Below are positions 9,387 through 18,708 of a stretch of DNA of 64,000 nucleotides, piece after piece. This DNA comes from Methylobacter sp. (lineage in GTDB: Bacteria; Pseudomonadota; Gammaproteobacteria; Methylococcales; Methylomonadaceae): positions 1 through 64,000 of the forward strand of contig JAUYMY010000006.1 in NCBI GenBank assembly GCA_030699385.1. The letters run 5' to 3'. Below the pieces are notes generated by a model that was not told the origin of the DNA, made no database searches, and worked only from the letters and a program-made list of their open reading frames with translations. How positions within the stretch are numbered: the stretch's first letter is position 1; every line of letters begins with the position of its first letter. The position numbers were made by a program, and so were the translations under genes.

Positions 9387-9426
9387 TTAAAACGAAAGGC
9401 CTTGTCAAACCATGAGCCATGAGCAG

Positions 9427-9490
9427 GATAATCACTGATTAAAAAAACCGTGTAAATCCGCCCCATCCGTGTCATCCGCGTTCCATTATT
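9427..9490. repeat. Partial copy of the 160-190 bp GTAACTACTCAG-type element
   Basis: The segment containing ATAATCACTGATTAAAA, then TGTAAATCCG and ATCCGTGTCATCCGCGTTCC, matches the right half of the elements at 32089-32274 and 34359-34519, without recognisable terminal repeats. It is a decayed fragment in the plsY-rdgC gap. Confidence 0.55.
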
Positions 9491-9570
9491 TAAATCTCAT
9501 TTACTTTATTTTTGTTCCGCCAAATTTGCGATAATACGCAGTCATTTTAATTACCAGGGTTTCGTTACAC

Positions 9571-10479
9571 ATGTGGTTTAAAAATTTAAGTATTTTTCGT
9601 CTTACTGAAGAATTCACTTTAGCTCCAGCCGACCTGGAACTAAAACTCGAACAAATGGCGTTTCGCCCTTGCGGCAGCCATGAAGAATTCACCTTTGGCT
9701 GGACTTCGCCGATAGGAAAATCGTCCGAACAATTGGTGCATAGCGCGAACGGCTTTTTGATGGTTTGCGGAAAAAAAGAAGAACGCGTGTTGCCTGCCTC
9801 GGTCGTCAACGAAATGATGCAGGAAAAAATTGCCGAAACCGAAGAGCAACAAGGGCGCAAACTCTCCAAAAAAGAACGCACTGAAATCAAGGATGAACTG
9901 ATCTTTGAATTGCTGCCCCGGGCGTTCACTTTCTCCAACAAAACTTACGCCTACATCGACCCTAAAGGCGGCTGGCTGATTATCGATTCGGCATCAGCCA
10001 AAAAAGCCGAAGATTTGTTGAGCAATTTGCGTAAAACATTAGGCTCGTTACCGGCCGTGCCGCTGAACACCATCGAAAAACCGGTCAAAGTCATGACCGA
10101 ATGGCTGGTCAACAATAAAACGCCGGACGATCTTACTGTTGAAGACGAATGCGAATTGCGCGCGCCGGAAGAGGAAGGCGGCATTATCCGCTGTAAACGC
10201 CATGACCTGAGCCTGCCGGAAATCAAAAACCATCTGGACACCGGCAAGGAAGTGATCAAGCTGGCGGTGAACTGGGCAGACCGCCTGTCATTCATTATCG
10301 ATGAAAATCTGGCCGTTAAGCGCTTGAAATTTCTTGATTTGATTCAGGATCAGGTGGCCGATATTGACAGTGATTCCGAAGCTGAGCGCTTTGATGTGGA
10401 TTTTTCCATCATGTCGCTGGAACTGGCTAATTTTGTCCCGCGTTTGCTGGAATTGTTTGGCGGCGAAAATAAAGCCTGA
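9571..10479 (+). CDS. rdgC: Recombination-associated protein RdgC
   Basis: The 302-residue nucleoid protein forms a DNA-encircling ring and restrains RecA. It starts MWFKNLSIFRLTEEF, followed by FTFGWTSPIGK, ERVLPASVVNEMM and KKERTEIKDEL, all standard for RdgC, and ends at family-typical length. It is monocistronic, with a repeat fragment upstream and a REP-like palindrome just after the stop. Confidence 0.96.
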   Translation: MWFKNLSIFRLTEEFTLAPADLELKLEQMAFRPCGSHEEFTFGWTSPIGKSSEQLVHSANGFLMVCGKKEERVLPASVVNEMMQEKIAETEEQQGRKLSKKERTEIKDELIFELLPRAFTFSNKTYAYIDPKGGWLIIDSASAKKAEDLLSNLRKTLGSLPAVPLNTIEKPVKVMTEWLVNNKTPDDLTVEDECELRAPEEEGGIIRCKRHDLSLPEIKNHLDTGKEVIKLAVNWADRLSFIIDENLAVKRLKFLDLIQDQVADIDSDSEAERFDVDFSIMSLELANFVPRLLELFGGENKA

Positions 10480-10490
10480 GTGTAATAACA

Positions 10491-10551
10491 GTGGGAGCGG
10501 CCACTCGGCCGCGAACTGCATCATTGTTCGTGGCCGGGTGGCCGCTCTCAC
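10491..10551. repeat. REP-like GC-rich palindrome, copy 1
   Basis: GTGGGAGCGGCCACTCGGCC, a short spacer ending in GTTCG, then GGCCGGGTGGCCGCTCTCAC form an imperfect hairpin of about 61 bases. Closely similar copies lie at 40043-40105 and, more diverged, at 37526-37587. All three are intergenic. It could also act as a terminator for rdgC. Confidence 0.8.
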
Positions 10552-10585
10552 AAGTTTCAATTCCCCCTGTTTCAAGGAGTCTCCC

Positions 10586-11050
10586 ATGCTGGAAAAAAAC
10601 CAACCCGCACCGCAATTCAACTCAAAAAACCAAGACAACGAAGCCGTTAGCCTGTCCGATTATCTGGGCAAAAAGAATGTCGTGTTGTATTTTTATCCCA
10701 AGGACGACACCCCAGGCTGCACCATAGAAGCCAACCAGTTCACCCAGCTTGCCGAAGAGTTTGCCAAAGCCGATACCGTGGTAATCGGCGTCAGCAAAGA
10801 TTCTTGCGCCAGCCACGGCGATTTCATTAAAAAATTCGGCCTGAAATTAGATTTACTGGCCGATGTCGATGGCGAACTCTGCGAAAGCTATGGTGTCTGG
10901 CAGGAACGCGAAAAAAACGGCGTTAAAAGCATGGCCATTCTTCGTTCCACCTTCATCATCGACAAACAAGGCGTATTGGTTGAGGCCGCTTACGGCGTCA
11001 ATCCCGAAGGTCATGCGCAGGACGTGTTAACAACCGTCAAAGGCTTGTAA
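10586..11050 (+). CDS. bcp: Thiol peroxidase, Bcp/PrxQ-type peroxiredoxin
   Basis: Reduces hydroperoxides using thioredoxin-type donors in the cytoplasm. The 154-residue protein carries the peroxidatic cysteine in DDTPGCT. The usual resolving cysteine five residues later is absent (TIEANQF). Another cysteine occurs in VSKDSCASH, which suggests the PrxQ subtype that resolves from helix alpha-3 (inference). The ATG at 10586 is chosen because AAGGAG precedes it and it matches the family N-terminus; the longer in-frame start at 10364 lies inside rdgC. Confidence 0.93.
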   Translation: MLEKNQPAPQFNSKNQDNEAVSLSDYLGKKNVVLYFYPKDDTPGCTIEANQFTQLAEEFAKADTVVIGVSKDSCASHGDFIKKFGLKLDLLADVDGELCESYGVWQEREKNGVKSMAILRSTFIIDKQGVLVEAAYGVNPEGHAQDVLTTVKGL

Positions 11051-11055
11051 CCTTA

Positions 11056-11430
11056 ATGCCTACATTTAATTACACCTTGCATCATGCCAGCCTGATTGTC
11101 ACCGACACTGAAACATCGGTGGCTTTTTACCGTGATATTCTCGGTATGCAGCAAACCGAACGGCCTGACTTAGGTTTCCCCGGCGCCTGGTTTCAGCTCG
11201 GCGCCCAACAGATTCATTTGCTGGAACTGAACAATCCAGACGCCACCACCGGCCGTCCCGAACATGGAGGCCGCGACCGGCACGTTGCCTTAACCGTGCA
11301 GGAACTGGCGCCGATTCGGCAAGTTCTGGATGAAAAAGGCGTTATCTACAGCATGAGCAAATCCGGACGAAAAGCCTTGTTTTGTCGCGATCCCGACGGT
11401 AATGCCATAGAGATTCTTCAGCCGGAGTAA
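11056..11430 (+). CDS. VOC/glyoxalase superfamily protein
   Basis: The 124-residue vicinal oxygen chelate protein has HHASLIVTDTETSVAFYRDILGM at the start and FCRDPDGNAIEILQ at the end, the paired beta-alpha-beta-beta-beta pattern of glyoxalase/bleomycin-resistance proteins. Metal ligands are probably the first His and the final Glu. The substrate is not predictable. It starts 5 bases after bcp, so the two are likely cotranscribed. Confidence 0.85.
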   Translation: MPTFNYTLHHASLIVTDTETSVAFYRDILGMQQTERPDLGFPGAWFQLGAQQIHLLELNNPDATTGRPEHGGRDRHVALTVQELAPIRQVLDEKGVIYSMSKSGRKALFCRDPDGNAIEILQPE

Positions 11431-11441
11431 ACCTGAAGCTC

Positions 11442-11735
11442 TTAGTCTTTAGCCTTGCGTATCATATTGTAAATCTTGAAGCTTAATATCGAGGCGGCTA
11501 ATAATAAGGTAATCGCATTGGCAAAGATAATGGCCTTGTCGCCGAGATGAATGCCGTAAATAAGCCAGCACAGCACACCCAGAGTAAAGGTGCTGTACAT
11601 ACCCAAGGAAAGCGATTCAGTGTTCCTGGTTCTAATCGTCAAGATCGCCTGCGGAACGAATGAAGCAGTAGTTAGTGTCGCGGCTAAATAGCCAATGATT
11701 TCAGCGCTAGTTGTCATAGGTGTGTAACGTCTCAT
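11442..11735 (-). CDS. SemiSWEET-type PQ-loop transporter
   Basis: The 97-residue membrane protein has three helices and the PQ-loop ASFVPQAI near residue 25. LCWLIYGI and an asparagine in FANAITLLL are typical of bacterial SemiSWEET sugar transporters, which work as dimers. The true start may be the internal ATG at 11717 (MTTSAEIIGYLAATL), since the first six residues are not typical. The transported sugar is unknown. Confidence 0.8.
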   Translation of the reverse strand: MRRYTPMTTSAEIIGYLAATLTTASFVPQAILTIRTRNTESLSLGMYSTFTLGVLCWLIYGIHLGDKAIIFANAITLLLAASILSFKIYNMIRKAKD

Positions 11736-11745
11736 TAATAAATTA

Positions 11746-11774
11746 TCACCACGAAATCATATTCTTCGTGGTGA
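11746..11774 (-). terminator. Hairpin between narI and the SemiSWEET gene
   Basis: TCACCACGAA (11746-11755) pairs with TTCGTGGTGA (11765-11774) across a 9-base loop. Read on the minus strand it follows narI and precedes ATAATTTATT, so it is a plausible terminator of the nar operon. The CTTCGTGGTGAAT arm also occurs at 44790, so it may be a dispersed hairpin. Confidence 0.45.
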
Positions 11775-11832
11775 ATAAAATGCTTTCAATGCCCCTATTT
11801 GGTTTGAGAGATTTTCATCACCCGATGGTAAA

Positions 11833-12510
11833 TTAACGCCGACGCACAACTTGATAAGGCCGCGTGACATAGCCCAGCGGCACACTCCACACATGCACCA
11901 AGCGAGAAAAAGGAAAAACCAGGAATAAGGTCTGTCCTAAGAATAAATGCAATTTAAAGATGATACCCATCTCGCTAACTTGATCTGCCGCGCCGCTACG
12001 AAAGGTCACGATGCGTTGCGCCCATTCCCCCAGCAGCAGCATATTGGCGCCGTCATAATGATAAAGCGAAATCGGCAAGGTCAAGAGACCCAGCGCCAGC
12101 TGTACGCCGATCAACAGCAAGATGAAAATATCCATGCGGCTGCTGGTAGCACGAATCCGGGCATCGGTCAGGCGGCGGCGTATCAGGATAATGATGCCTT
12201 TTAAACACACACCGCCGAAAACGCCACCGGCAACCACAGCCAGGATTTGTTTGGCCGACGTTGACAGGCCTAAGGCATGATAAACCGCAGGCGGCGTCAA
12301 CAGGCCGACAAAATGTCCGACGAACAGCAACAAAATGCCGATATGAAATAAATTGCTACCCAACCTTAATTCATCGGCGCGCAAAAATTGACTGGAACCG
12401 GTGCGCCAGGTGTATTGGTCACGATCATAACGCGCCAGGCTGCCGATAAAAAATACGCTGATGGCGACATAAGGGTAATAGCCGAATAATAAGGTATTGA
12501 GATAATCCAC
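11833..12510 (-). CDS. narI: Respiratory nitrate reductase gamma subunit (cytochrome b)
   Basis: The 225-residue membrane protein anchors NarGH and passes electrons from quinol to NarH through two b-type hemes. It starts MDYLNTLLFGYYPYVA, has five hydrophobic helices, and carries the heme-ligand histidines in HIGILLLFVGHFVGLL and in the C-terminal HLFLGQTLFLVFPFSRLVHVW. It is the last gene of narKGHJI and lies 13 bases after narJ. Confidence 0.96.
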   Translation of the reverse strand: MDYLNTLLFGYYPYVAISVFFIGSLARYDRDQYTWRTGSSQFLRADELRLGSNLFHIGILLLFVGHFVGLLTPPAVYHALGLSTSAKQILAVVAGGVFGGVCLKGIIILIRRRLTDARIRATSSRMDIFILLLIGVQLALGLLTLPISLYHYDGANMLLLGEWAQRIVTFRSGAADQVSEMGIIFKLHLFLGQTLFLVFPFSRLVHVWSVPLGYVTRPYQVVRRR

Positions 12511-12523
12511 GATTGACTCCTTC

Positions 12524-13231
12524 TTAAAGGGAACGGTTTTGCGCTTTTACCAACTGATCGCGCGGCGTGATGGTGATTGGACTGACAGTGGCGGTTTGGC
12601 TTTTGCACGCCTCCCCTGCTCCCATGAAACTAACGGCTTCTTCTTCCCAAATTTCATCCATATTGACCAGGGTAGAATCCTCGCCTTCGGTTGCGGCTTG
12701 CAGGCGGATTTCTTCCAGCGCTTCGGGTTCACCGGCAAAACCTGCCAAGGCATCGAAAACTGCACTGAACTCGCTACCGCGCTCGCTTAAACGTGCGCCC
12801 AGCAAACTTAACACCGGCATCGCGTCGTGCAATAGCTGCACCGCTTCGGCCTGTTCTTGCTGCGATAGAAATTCCAAAAATAACGGGATGTAATCCGGCA
12901 GTTCATGGCTGGATATTTCAAAACCGTGCGCTTCGTACATGTGCAGCAGGTTAACCATAGCCTGTCCGCGGTCGCGGGATTCGCCGTGAACATGCTCGAA
13001 TATATGCAGCGACAAAAATCGTCCCCTGTCAAATAGCGCCACATAATCTTCCTGCACATCCAGCAAATCAACGCCGCGATACGAAGCTATCAGCGCCAGT
13101 ACCGATTTTTTATGGTCATCCAGCAGCAGATTTTCCTGTTCGACGACCGCCGCCATTTCGTCTAATGCGTCCAGCATCTCGGCTTCGGGATAGCTCAGCA
13201 GTAGCGATAGAACTTTTAGTGTTTGCATCAT
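12524..13231 (-). CDS. narJ: Nitrate reductase molybdenum-cofactor assembly chaperone
   Basis: The 235-residue TorD/NarJ-family chaperone is needed for cofactor insertion into NarG but is not part of the mature enzyme. Recognisable segments are LKVLSLLLSYPEAEML at the start, LFDRGRFLSLHIFEHVHGESRDRGQAM, and DYIPLFLEFL. It is acidic and all-helical. It lies 6 bases after narH. Confidence 0.93.
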   Translation of the reverse strand: MMQTLKVLSLLLSYPEAEMLDALDEMAAVVEQENLLLDDHKKSVLALIASYRGVDLLDVQEDYVALFDRGRFLSLHIFEHVHGESRDRGQAMVNLLHMYEAHGFEISSHELPDYIPLFLEFLSQQEQAEAVQLLHDAMPVLSLLGARLSERGSEFSAVFDALAGFAGEPEALEEIRLQAATEGEDSTLVNMDEIWEEEAVSFMGAGEACKSQTATVSPITITPRDQLVKAQNRSL

Positions 13232-13237
13232 GATTCC

Positions 13238-14824
13238 TTATTTTGCCGCTTCAACTTTAATCGGAATCTTGATCGGAATGCCGCCGCCACGTTGCGGCTT
13301 ACTGTTGCCGCCAAACAAATTGGTGTCAGTATTGCCCGTAGAACATCCGCTGCCGAAACTGAATCCGCAACCGCCTTGCTCGCCGTAAGCATCGAAAGTT
13401 GAGCTGGCGTATTCGCGATGGCTGCTTGGAATCACAAAACGGTCTTCGTAATTGGCAATCGCCATATAACGGTACATGTCTTCAACCTGCAACTGGCTCA
13501 AACCCACGCGCTCCAAGACAGCGGTATTGACCACGCCATCGACGGTAAGGCTGCGCATGTAAGCCCGCATCGCCAGCATCCGCTCCAAGCCCAATACAAC
13601 CGGCTCTTCTTTACCCGCCGTCAGCAAGTTAGCCAAATACTGCACCGGAATACGCAACGAACGCACGTCGGGAATGTCGCCATCCATGCCGATTTGGTCG
13701 TTTTCCGCTGCCGACTGAATCGGCGATAGCGGCGGCACATACCAAACCATCGGCAGGGTGCGGAACTCAGGATGCAGCGGAAACGCGACTTTCCAGTCTA
13801 TCGCCATTTTATAAACCGGCGATTCCTTGGCCGCAGTCAGCCAGGATTCGGGAATGCCGGCCGCCCGCGCCTCCGCAATCACATCCTCATCATTAGGATC
13901 GAGGAAAACATCCAGTTGTTGCTGATACAAATCCTGCTCGTTCTCGCAGCTTGCAGCAGTTTCGATACGGTCGGCGTCATACAACAACACGCCTAAATAA
14001 CGAATCCGCCCGACGCAGGTTTCCGAGCAAACGGTCGGCTCCCCGGCTTCGATACGCGGGTAGCAGAAGGTGCATTTTTCCGATTTTCCGGTTTCCCAGT
14101 TGTAGTAGATTTTCTTGTACGGACAGGCGGAAACGCACATGCGCCAGCCTCGGCATTTGTCCTGGTCGATCAACACAATGCCGTCTTCTTCGCGCTTGTA
14201 GATCGAGCCGCTGGGACAGGCCGCAACGCAGGTCGGGTTCAGGCAATGTTCGCACAAACGCGGCAAATACATCATGAAGGTATTTTCAAATTCACCGTAC
14301 ATGTCTTTTTGTATGTTATCGAAATTGACATCGCGCGAACGTGACGAAAACTCGGTACCCAGAATTTCCTCCCAATTCGGCCCGCCTTCGATTTTTTCCA
14401 TGCGCTCGCCGGTAATCACCGAATAAGGCCGCGCCGTCGGCGGATTTTTCGATTCTTTGGCGCTATGCAAATGCTGATAATCGAAATCGAACGGTTCGTA
14501 ATAATCGTCGATTGACGGTAAATCAGGATTGGCGAAAATATTGCGCAATATCATGTGCTTGCCGCCTTGGCGCGGTTCTATCTTGCCGTTGATTTTACGC
14601 ACCCAACCGCCGTTCCATTTGTCCTGATTTTCCCATTGCTGCGGAAAACCTACACCCGGCTTGGTTTCGACATTGTTAAACCACGCATATTCAACCCCTT
14701 TACGCGAAGTCCAGACGTTTTTACAGGTGATAGAGCAAGTGTGACAGCCGATGCATTTGTCGAGATTTAGCACCATGCCTATTTGTGCGCGGATATTGCG
14801 CGGCTTTTTGGATTGATTAGTCAT
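13238..14824 (-). CDS. narH: Respiratory nitrate reductase beta subunit (iron-sulfur)
   Basis: The 528-residue ferredoxin-like subunit relays electrons from NarI to NarG. Four cysteine clusters are visible: CIGCHTCSITC near residue 22, CEHCLNPTCVAACP, CRGWRMCVSACPYKKIYYNW, and CTFCYPR. The tryptophan in CRGWRMC replaces a cysteine and gives the [3Fe-4S] cluster known from NarH. The C-terminal tail is unusually rich in Gly/Cys/Ser (GCGFSFGSGCSTGN). It abuts narG with no gap. Confidence 0.97.
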   Translation of the reverse strand: MTNQSKKPRNIRAQIGMVLNLDKCIGCHTCSITCKNVWTSRKGVEYAWFNNVETKPGVGFPQQWENQDKWNGGWVRKINGKIEPRQGGKHMILRNIFANPDLPSIDDYYEPFDFDYQHLHSAKESKNPPTARPYSVITGERMEKIEGGPNWEEILGTEFSSRSRDVNFDNIQKDMYGEFENTFMMYLPRLCEHCLNPTCVAACPSGSIYKREEDGIVLIDQDKCRGWRMCVSACPYKKIYYNWETGKSEKCTFCYPRIEAGEPTVCSETCVGRIRYLGVLLYDADRIETAASCENEQDLYQQQLDVFLDPNDEDVIAEARAAGIPESWLTAAKESPVYKMAIDWKVAFPLHPEFRTLPMVWYVPPLSPIQSAAENDQIGMDGDIPDVRSLRIPVQYLANLLTAGKEEPVVLGLERMLAMRAYMRSLTVDGVVNTAVLERVGLSQLQVEDMYRYMAIANYEDRFVIPSSHREYASSTFDAYGEQGGCGFSFGSGCSTGNTDTNLFGGNSKPQRGGGIPIKIPIKVEAAK

Positions 14825-17800
14825 TTATGCACCCTCTTCTTGCTGATTGGCATCTTGAGCAGGTTCTTCATCCAGCCAATCCACATTGCTCATCTTACGG
14901 ATAATCACAAATTCGTCCCGATTGGAACCGACCGTGCCGTAATAGTTAAAGCCGTAACTTAACTGGGCGTAACCGCCGATCATGTGCGTGGGTTTGAGCG
15001 TCGCACGTGTCACCGAGTTATGAATGCCGCCGCGTCCGCCGGTGGTTTCCGATCCCGGCGTGTTGACGGTTTTTTCCTGGGCGTGATACATCATGCACAT
15101 CCCTTCGGGGACGCGTTGGCTGACTACAGCTCTCGCGACCAGCGCGCCGTTGACGTTGTAGGCTTCTATCCAGTCGTTATCCTTGATGCCGACTTTCGCC
15201 GCGTCGACCTCACCCATCCACACAATCGGCCCACCGCGCGACAAGGTCAGCATCAACAGGTTATCGGTATAAGTGCTATGTATGCCCCATTTTTGATGCG
15301 GCGTCAGGAAATTCAGCACGATCTCATCATTACCGTTGGTTTTTTGCCCCAAAATCGGCGCAATGGAACGGGTATCAACCGGCGGCTTGTAGACGCACAA
15401 AGTCTCGCCAAACGCCCGCATCCAACTGTGATCCTGATAAAACTGCTGGCGGCCGGTCAGTGTGCGCCAAGGAATCCGCTCGTGAACATTGGTGTAACAG
15501 GCGTTATAACAAACATGCTCGGATTCCACGCCGCTCCAAGTCGGCGACGAAATAATCTTGCGCGGTTGCGCCTGCACATCATGGAAACGGATAAGGTCGT
15601 CTTCACGCGGCAAGGCCAAATGAGTGTGATCGCGTCCGGTGATTTTGCTCAACGCCGCCCACGCTTTAACCGCGACATGGCCGTTGGTTTCCGGTGCCAG
15701 CATCAAAATCACTTCAGTCGCATCAATATCGGATTCGATGCGCGGCAGACCTTTGCTGATGCCTTCGTCAGTCACTAGCCGGTTCAACTCACCCAGTTGC
15801 TTGACTTCGGTCTCGGTATTCCAGGCTATACCTTTGCCGCCATTGCCGACTTTGCTCATCAACGGCCCGAGCGAGGTGAACATCTTGTAGGTGTTCGGAT
15901 AATCGCGCTCAACCACGACTAATGTCGGCATGGTTTTGCCCGGAATCGGTTCGCATTCGCCTTTTTTCCAATCCTTGACATCCAGCGGCTGCGCCAGTTC
16001 TGCCGGTGTGTCATGCAAAATCGGCACCGCGACTATATCTTTTTCTACGCCCAAATGGCCTACGGTCAGTTCGGAAAATTTCTTGGCTAACCCTTTATAT
16101 ATATCCCAATCGGAACGCGATTCCCAAGCGGGGTCGACAGCCTTGGACAATGGATGAATGAACGGGTGCATATCCGAGGTGTTCAGGTCGTTTTTCTCGT
16201 ACCAAGTTGCGGTCGGCAAAATGATGTCCGAATACAGACAAGTCGTGGACATCCGAAAATCCAGCGTTACCAGCAAATCGAGTTTACCTTCTGCGGCATT
16301 TTCATGCCATTCGACTTCCGAGGGTTTATCGCCGGAATCGCCTAGATCTTTGCCCTGCAAACCGTGTTGCGTGCCCAGCAAATATTTCAAAAAGTATTCA
16401 TGGCCTTTGCCCGATGAGCCTAATAAATTGGAGCGCCAGACAAACATATTGCGCGGAAAGTTTTGCGGATTATCCGGGTCTTCGCAGGACATTTTCAGCT
16501 TGCCGCTTTTCAGCGATTTGACCACATAGTCAATCGGCTCTTGTTTCGCTTCTGCCGCGTCTTTGACCACTTGCAACGGATTGGCTTGCAGTTGCGGCGC
16601 AGACGGCAGCCAGCCCATGCGCTCGGAACGCACGTTAAAATCGATCAGGCTGCCTTGCCAGTCGGCAGGATTAGCCGTTGGCGACAAAATTTCATGCACT
16701 TTGAGCTTTTCGTAACGCCATTGGCTGGTGTGGTTGTAAAAAAACGAGGTGCTGTTCATCTGCCGGGGCGGACGTTTCCAGTCCAGACCGAACGCCAGCG
16801 GCAGCCAGCCGGTTTGCGGACGCAGTTTTTCCTGTCCGACATAATGCGCCCAACCGCCGCCGGATTGACCGACGCAACCGCACAGCATCAGCATGTTCAT
16901 GATGCCGCGATAATTCATGTCCATGTGATACCAATGATTGATACCGGCACCCAAAATCACCATCGAACGGCCTTGGGTTTTTTCGGCATTGGTCGCAAAT
17001 TCCCGCGCCACCGCAATCACATTTTTCCGCGATACGCCGGTGATTTTTTCCTGCCATGCGGGGGTATACGGAAAGTCTTCGTCATAAGAAGCAGCGACAT
17101 TACCACCGCCTAAGCCGCGATCTATGCCGTAGTTGGCCACCAGCAAATCAAATACCGTGGTCGCCAACACTTCGCTGCCATCGGCCAAGGTGATTTTTTT
17201 CACCGGCACATTGCGCCGTTGAATCGCATCGTGGGCGGAATGGGTAAAATGCGGATGCTTGGAGCCGCCGAAATACGGAAAACCGACACTGACGACAGCG
17301 TCTTTGCTATCAATCAAGCTCAAGCGTAATTGCACCGCCTGATTATCGACGGTTTTTTGTTCGATATTCCAATGCCCGCTTTCGCCCCAACGAAAACCGA
17401 TAGAACCGCAAGGCGGGACAATCTGGCCGTTGATGTCATCGTAGGCGACCGTTTTCCAATCGGGATTATTGTCTTGGCCTAAGTCACCTAAAAAGTCCGA
17501 CGCTCTAAGGAATCTATCCTGCACATAGCCGCCGTCCTGTTCTTTCAGCATCACCAAAAACGGCAAGTCGGTATTTTCGCGCACATACTGATTGAAATAC
17601 GGGCTTTGGCGCTCGACATGAAACTCTTTCAATATCACATGACCTATCGCCATCGCCAGCGCGGCATCGGTGCCTTGCTTCGGATGCAGCCATAAATCGG
17701 CAAACTTGCTGGCCTCCGAATAATCAGGGCTGACCACCACGACTTTTGCGCCTTTATAACGCGCTTCGGTCATGAAATGAGCGTCCGGGGTGCGGGTTTG

Positions 17801-18571
17801 CGGCACATTCGAACCCCACAGCATCAAAAATCCGGCGTTATACCAATCGGCAGATTCCGGCACATCGGTTTGCTCACCCCAGGTTTGCGGCGATGCGGGC
17901 GGCAAATCGCAATACCAGTCGTAAAAACTCATGCTGACGCCGCCGATCAGCGACAGATAACGGCTGCCAGCTGCATAAGACACCATCGACATGGCTGGAA
18001 TCGGCGAAAAACCGATAATGCGGTCGGGGCCGAAAGTTTTGGCCGTGTAAATATTAGCCGCCGCGATGATTTCGTTGACTTCGTCCCAATTAGCGCGAAC
18101 CAAACCGCCCAAACCGCGTACCGACTTGTATTCTGCGGTTTTAGCGGGGTCTTCGACGATGGATGCCCAGGCATCGACCGGGTCTAAAGTCTTCCGAGCC
18201 TCGCGCCACAATCTGACCAAACGGCCGCGAATCAACGGATATTTAAGCCGGTTGGCGCTGTACAAATACCAGGAATAACTGGCGCCACGCGGACAGCCAC
18301 GCGGTTCGTGATTCGGCAAATCGGGACGGGTGCGCGGGTAATCGGTTTGCTGGGTTTCCCAGGTCACCAAGCCGTTTTTAACGTAGATTTTCCAGCTGCA
18401 AGAGCCGGTGCAATTGACGCCATGCGTGGAGCGCACGATCTTGTCGTGCTGCCAGCGCGAGCGATAGCTATTCTCCCAGCTTCGGTCTTCATTGGTCACC
18501 ACGCCGTGATCACCAGAAAAGGGTTCGACTTTTTTCTTAAAAAACAGCAAGCGGTCTAGGAAATGGCTCAT
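14825..18571 (-). CDS. narG: Respiratory nitrate reductase alpha subunit
   Basis: The 1248-residue molybdopterin enzyme reduces nitrate to nitrite on the cytoplasmic face of the membrane. The FS0 [4Fe-4S] ligands His50, Cys54, Cys58 and Cys93 fall at the same numbers as in E. coli NarG. The N-terminus (SHFLDRLLFFK) matches the remnant twin-arginine-like start of NarG. Molybdopterin-binding segments such as GFSPIPAMSMVSYAAGSR and AHYVGQEKLRPQTGW are present. The length equals that of the E. coli subunit. Confidence 0.98.
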   Translation of the reverse strand: MSHFLDRLLFFKKKVEPFSGDHGVVTNEDRSWENSYRSRWQHDKIVRSTHGVNCTGSCSWKIYVKNGLVTWETQQTDYPRTRPDLPNHEPRGCPRGASYSWYLYSANRLKYPLIRGRLVRLWREARKTLDPVDAWASIVEDPAKTAEYKSVRGLGGLVRANWDEVNEIIAAANIYTAKTFGPDRIIGFSPIPAMSMVSYAAGSRYLSLIGGVSMSFYDWYCDLPPASPQTWGEQTDVPESADWYNAGFLMLWGSNVPQTRTPDAHFMTEARYKGAKVVVVSPDYSEASKFADLWLHPKQGTDAALAMAIGHVILKEFHVERQSPYFNQYVRENTDLPFLVMLKEQDGGYVQDRFLRASDFLGDLGQDNNPDWKTVAYDDINGQIVPPCGSIGFRWGESGHWNIEQKTVDNQAVQLRLSLIDSKDAVVSVGFPYFGGSKHPHFTHSAHDAIQRRNVPVKKITLADGSEVLATTVFDLLVANYGIDRGLGGGNVAASYDEDFPYTPAWQEKITGVSRKNVIAVAREFATNAEKTQGRSMVILGAGINHWYHMDMNYRGIMNMLMLCGCVGQSGGGWAHYVGQEKLRPQTGWLPLAFGLDWKRPPRQMNSTSFFYNHTSQWRYEKLKVHEILSPTANPADWQGSLIDFNVRSERMGWLPSAPQLQANPLQVVKDAAEAKQEPIDYVVKSLKSGKLKMSCEDPDNPQNFPRNMFVWRSNLLGSSGKGHEYFLKYLLGTQHGLQGKDLGDSGDKPSEVEWHENAAEGKLDLLVTLDFRMSTTCLYSDIILPTATWYEKNDLNTSDMHPFIHPLSKAVDPAWESRSDWDIYKGLAKKFSELTVGHLGVEKDIVAVPILHDTPAELAQPLDVKDWKKGECEPIPGKTMPTLVVVERDYPNTYKMFTSLGPLMSKVGNGGKGIAWNTETEVKQLGELNRLVTDEGISKGLPRIESDIDATEVILMLAPETNGHVAVKAWAALSKITGRDHTHLALPREDDLIRFHDVQAQPRKIISSPTWSGVESEHVCYNACYTNVHERIPWRTLTGRQQFYQDHSWMRAFGETLCVYKPPVDTRSIAPILGQKTNGNDEIVLNFLTPHQKWGIHSTYTDNLLMLTLSRGGPIVWMGEVDAAKVGIKDNDWIEAYNVNGALVARAVVSQRVPEGMCMMYHAQEKTVNTPGSETTGGRGGIHNSVTRATLKPTHMIGGYAQLSYGFNYYGTVGSNRDEFVIIRKMSNVDWLDEEPAQDANQQEEGA

Positions 18572-18590
18572 AAGATTTACCTATATTTGT

Positions 18591-18699
18591 AGGTCGGATT
18601 AGGCTTGCCGTAACCCGACGCTTTTGTTGTATTGTGTCGGGTTACGCTATCGCTAACCTGACCTAAGCGGCTGTTGGGGCAACCACAAGGGATTGCCCC
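18591..18699. repeat. Palindromic repeats between narK and narG
   Basis: GTAACCCGAC (18610-18619) pairs with GTCGGGTTAC (18636-18645). An outer, less perfect pair (AGGTCGGATTAGG and CTAACCTGACCT) surrounds them. A second hairpin follows: GGGGCAA (18676-18682) with TTGCCCC (18693-18699). Such hairpins in the narK-narG gap may lower or stabilise the transcript on one side of the junction. Confidence 0.65.
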
Positions 18700-18708
18700 T
18701 ACGTCATT

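Noticed and set aside
14984-15778. Long open frame on the plus strand opposite narG (264 codons)
   Set aside because: Low-complexity Arg/His-rich translation with no family pattern; a shadow of the GC-rich narG coding strand.
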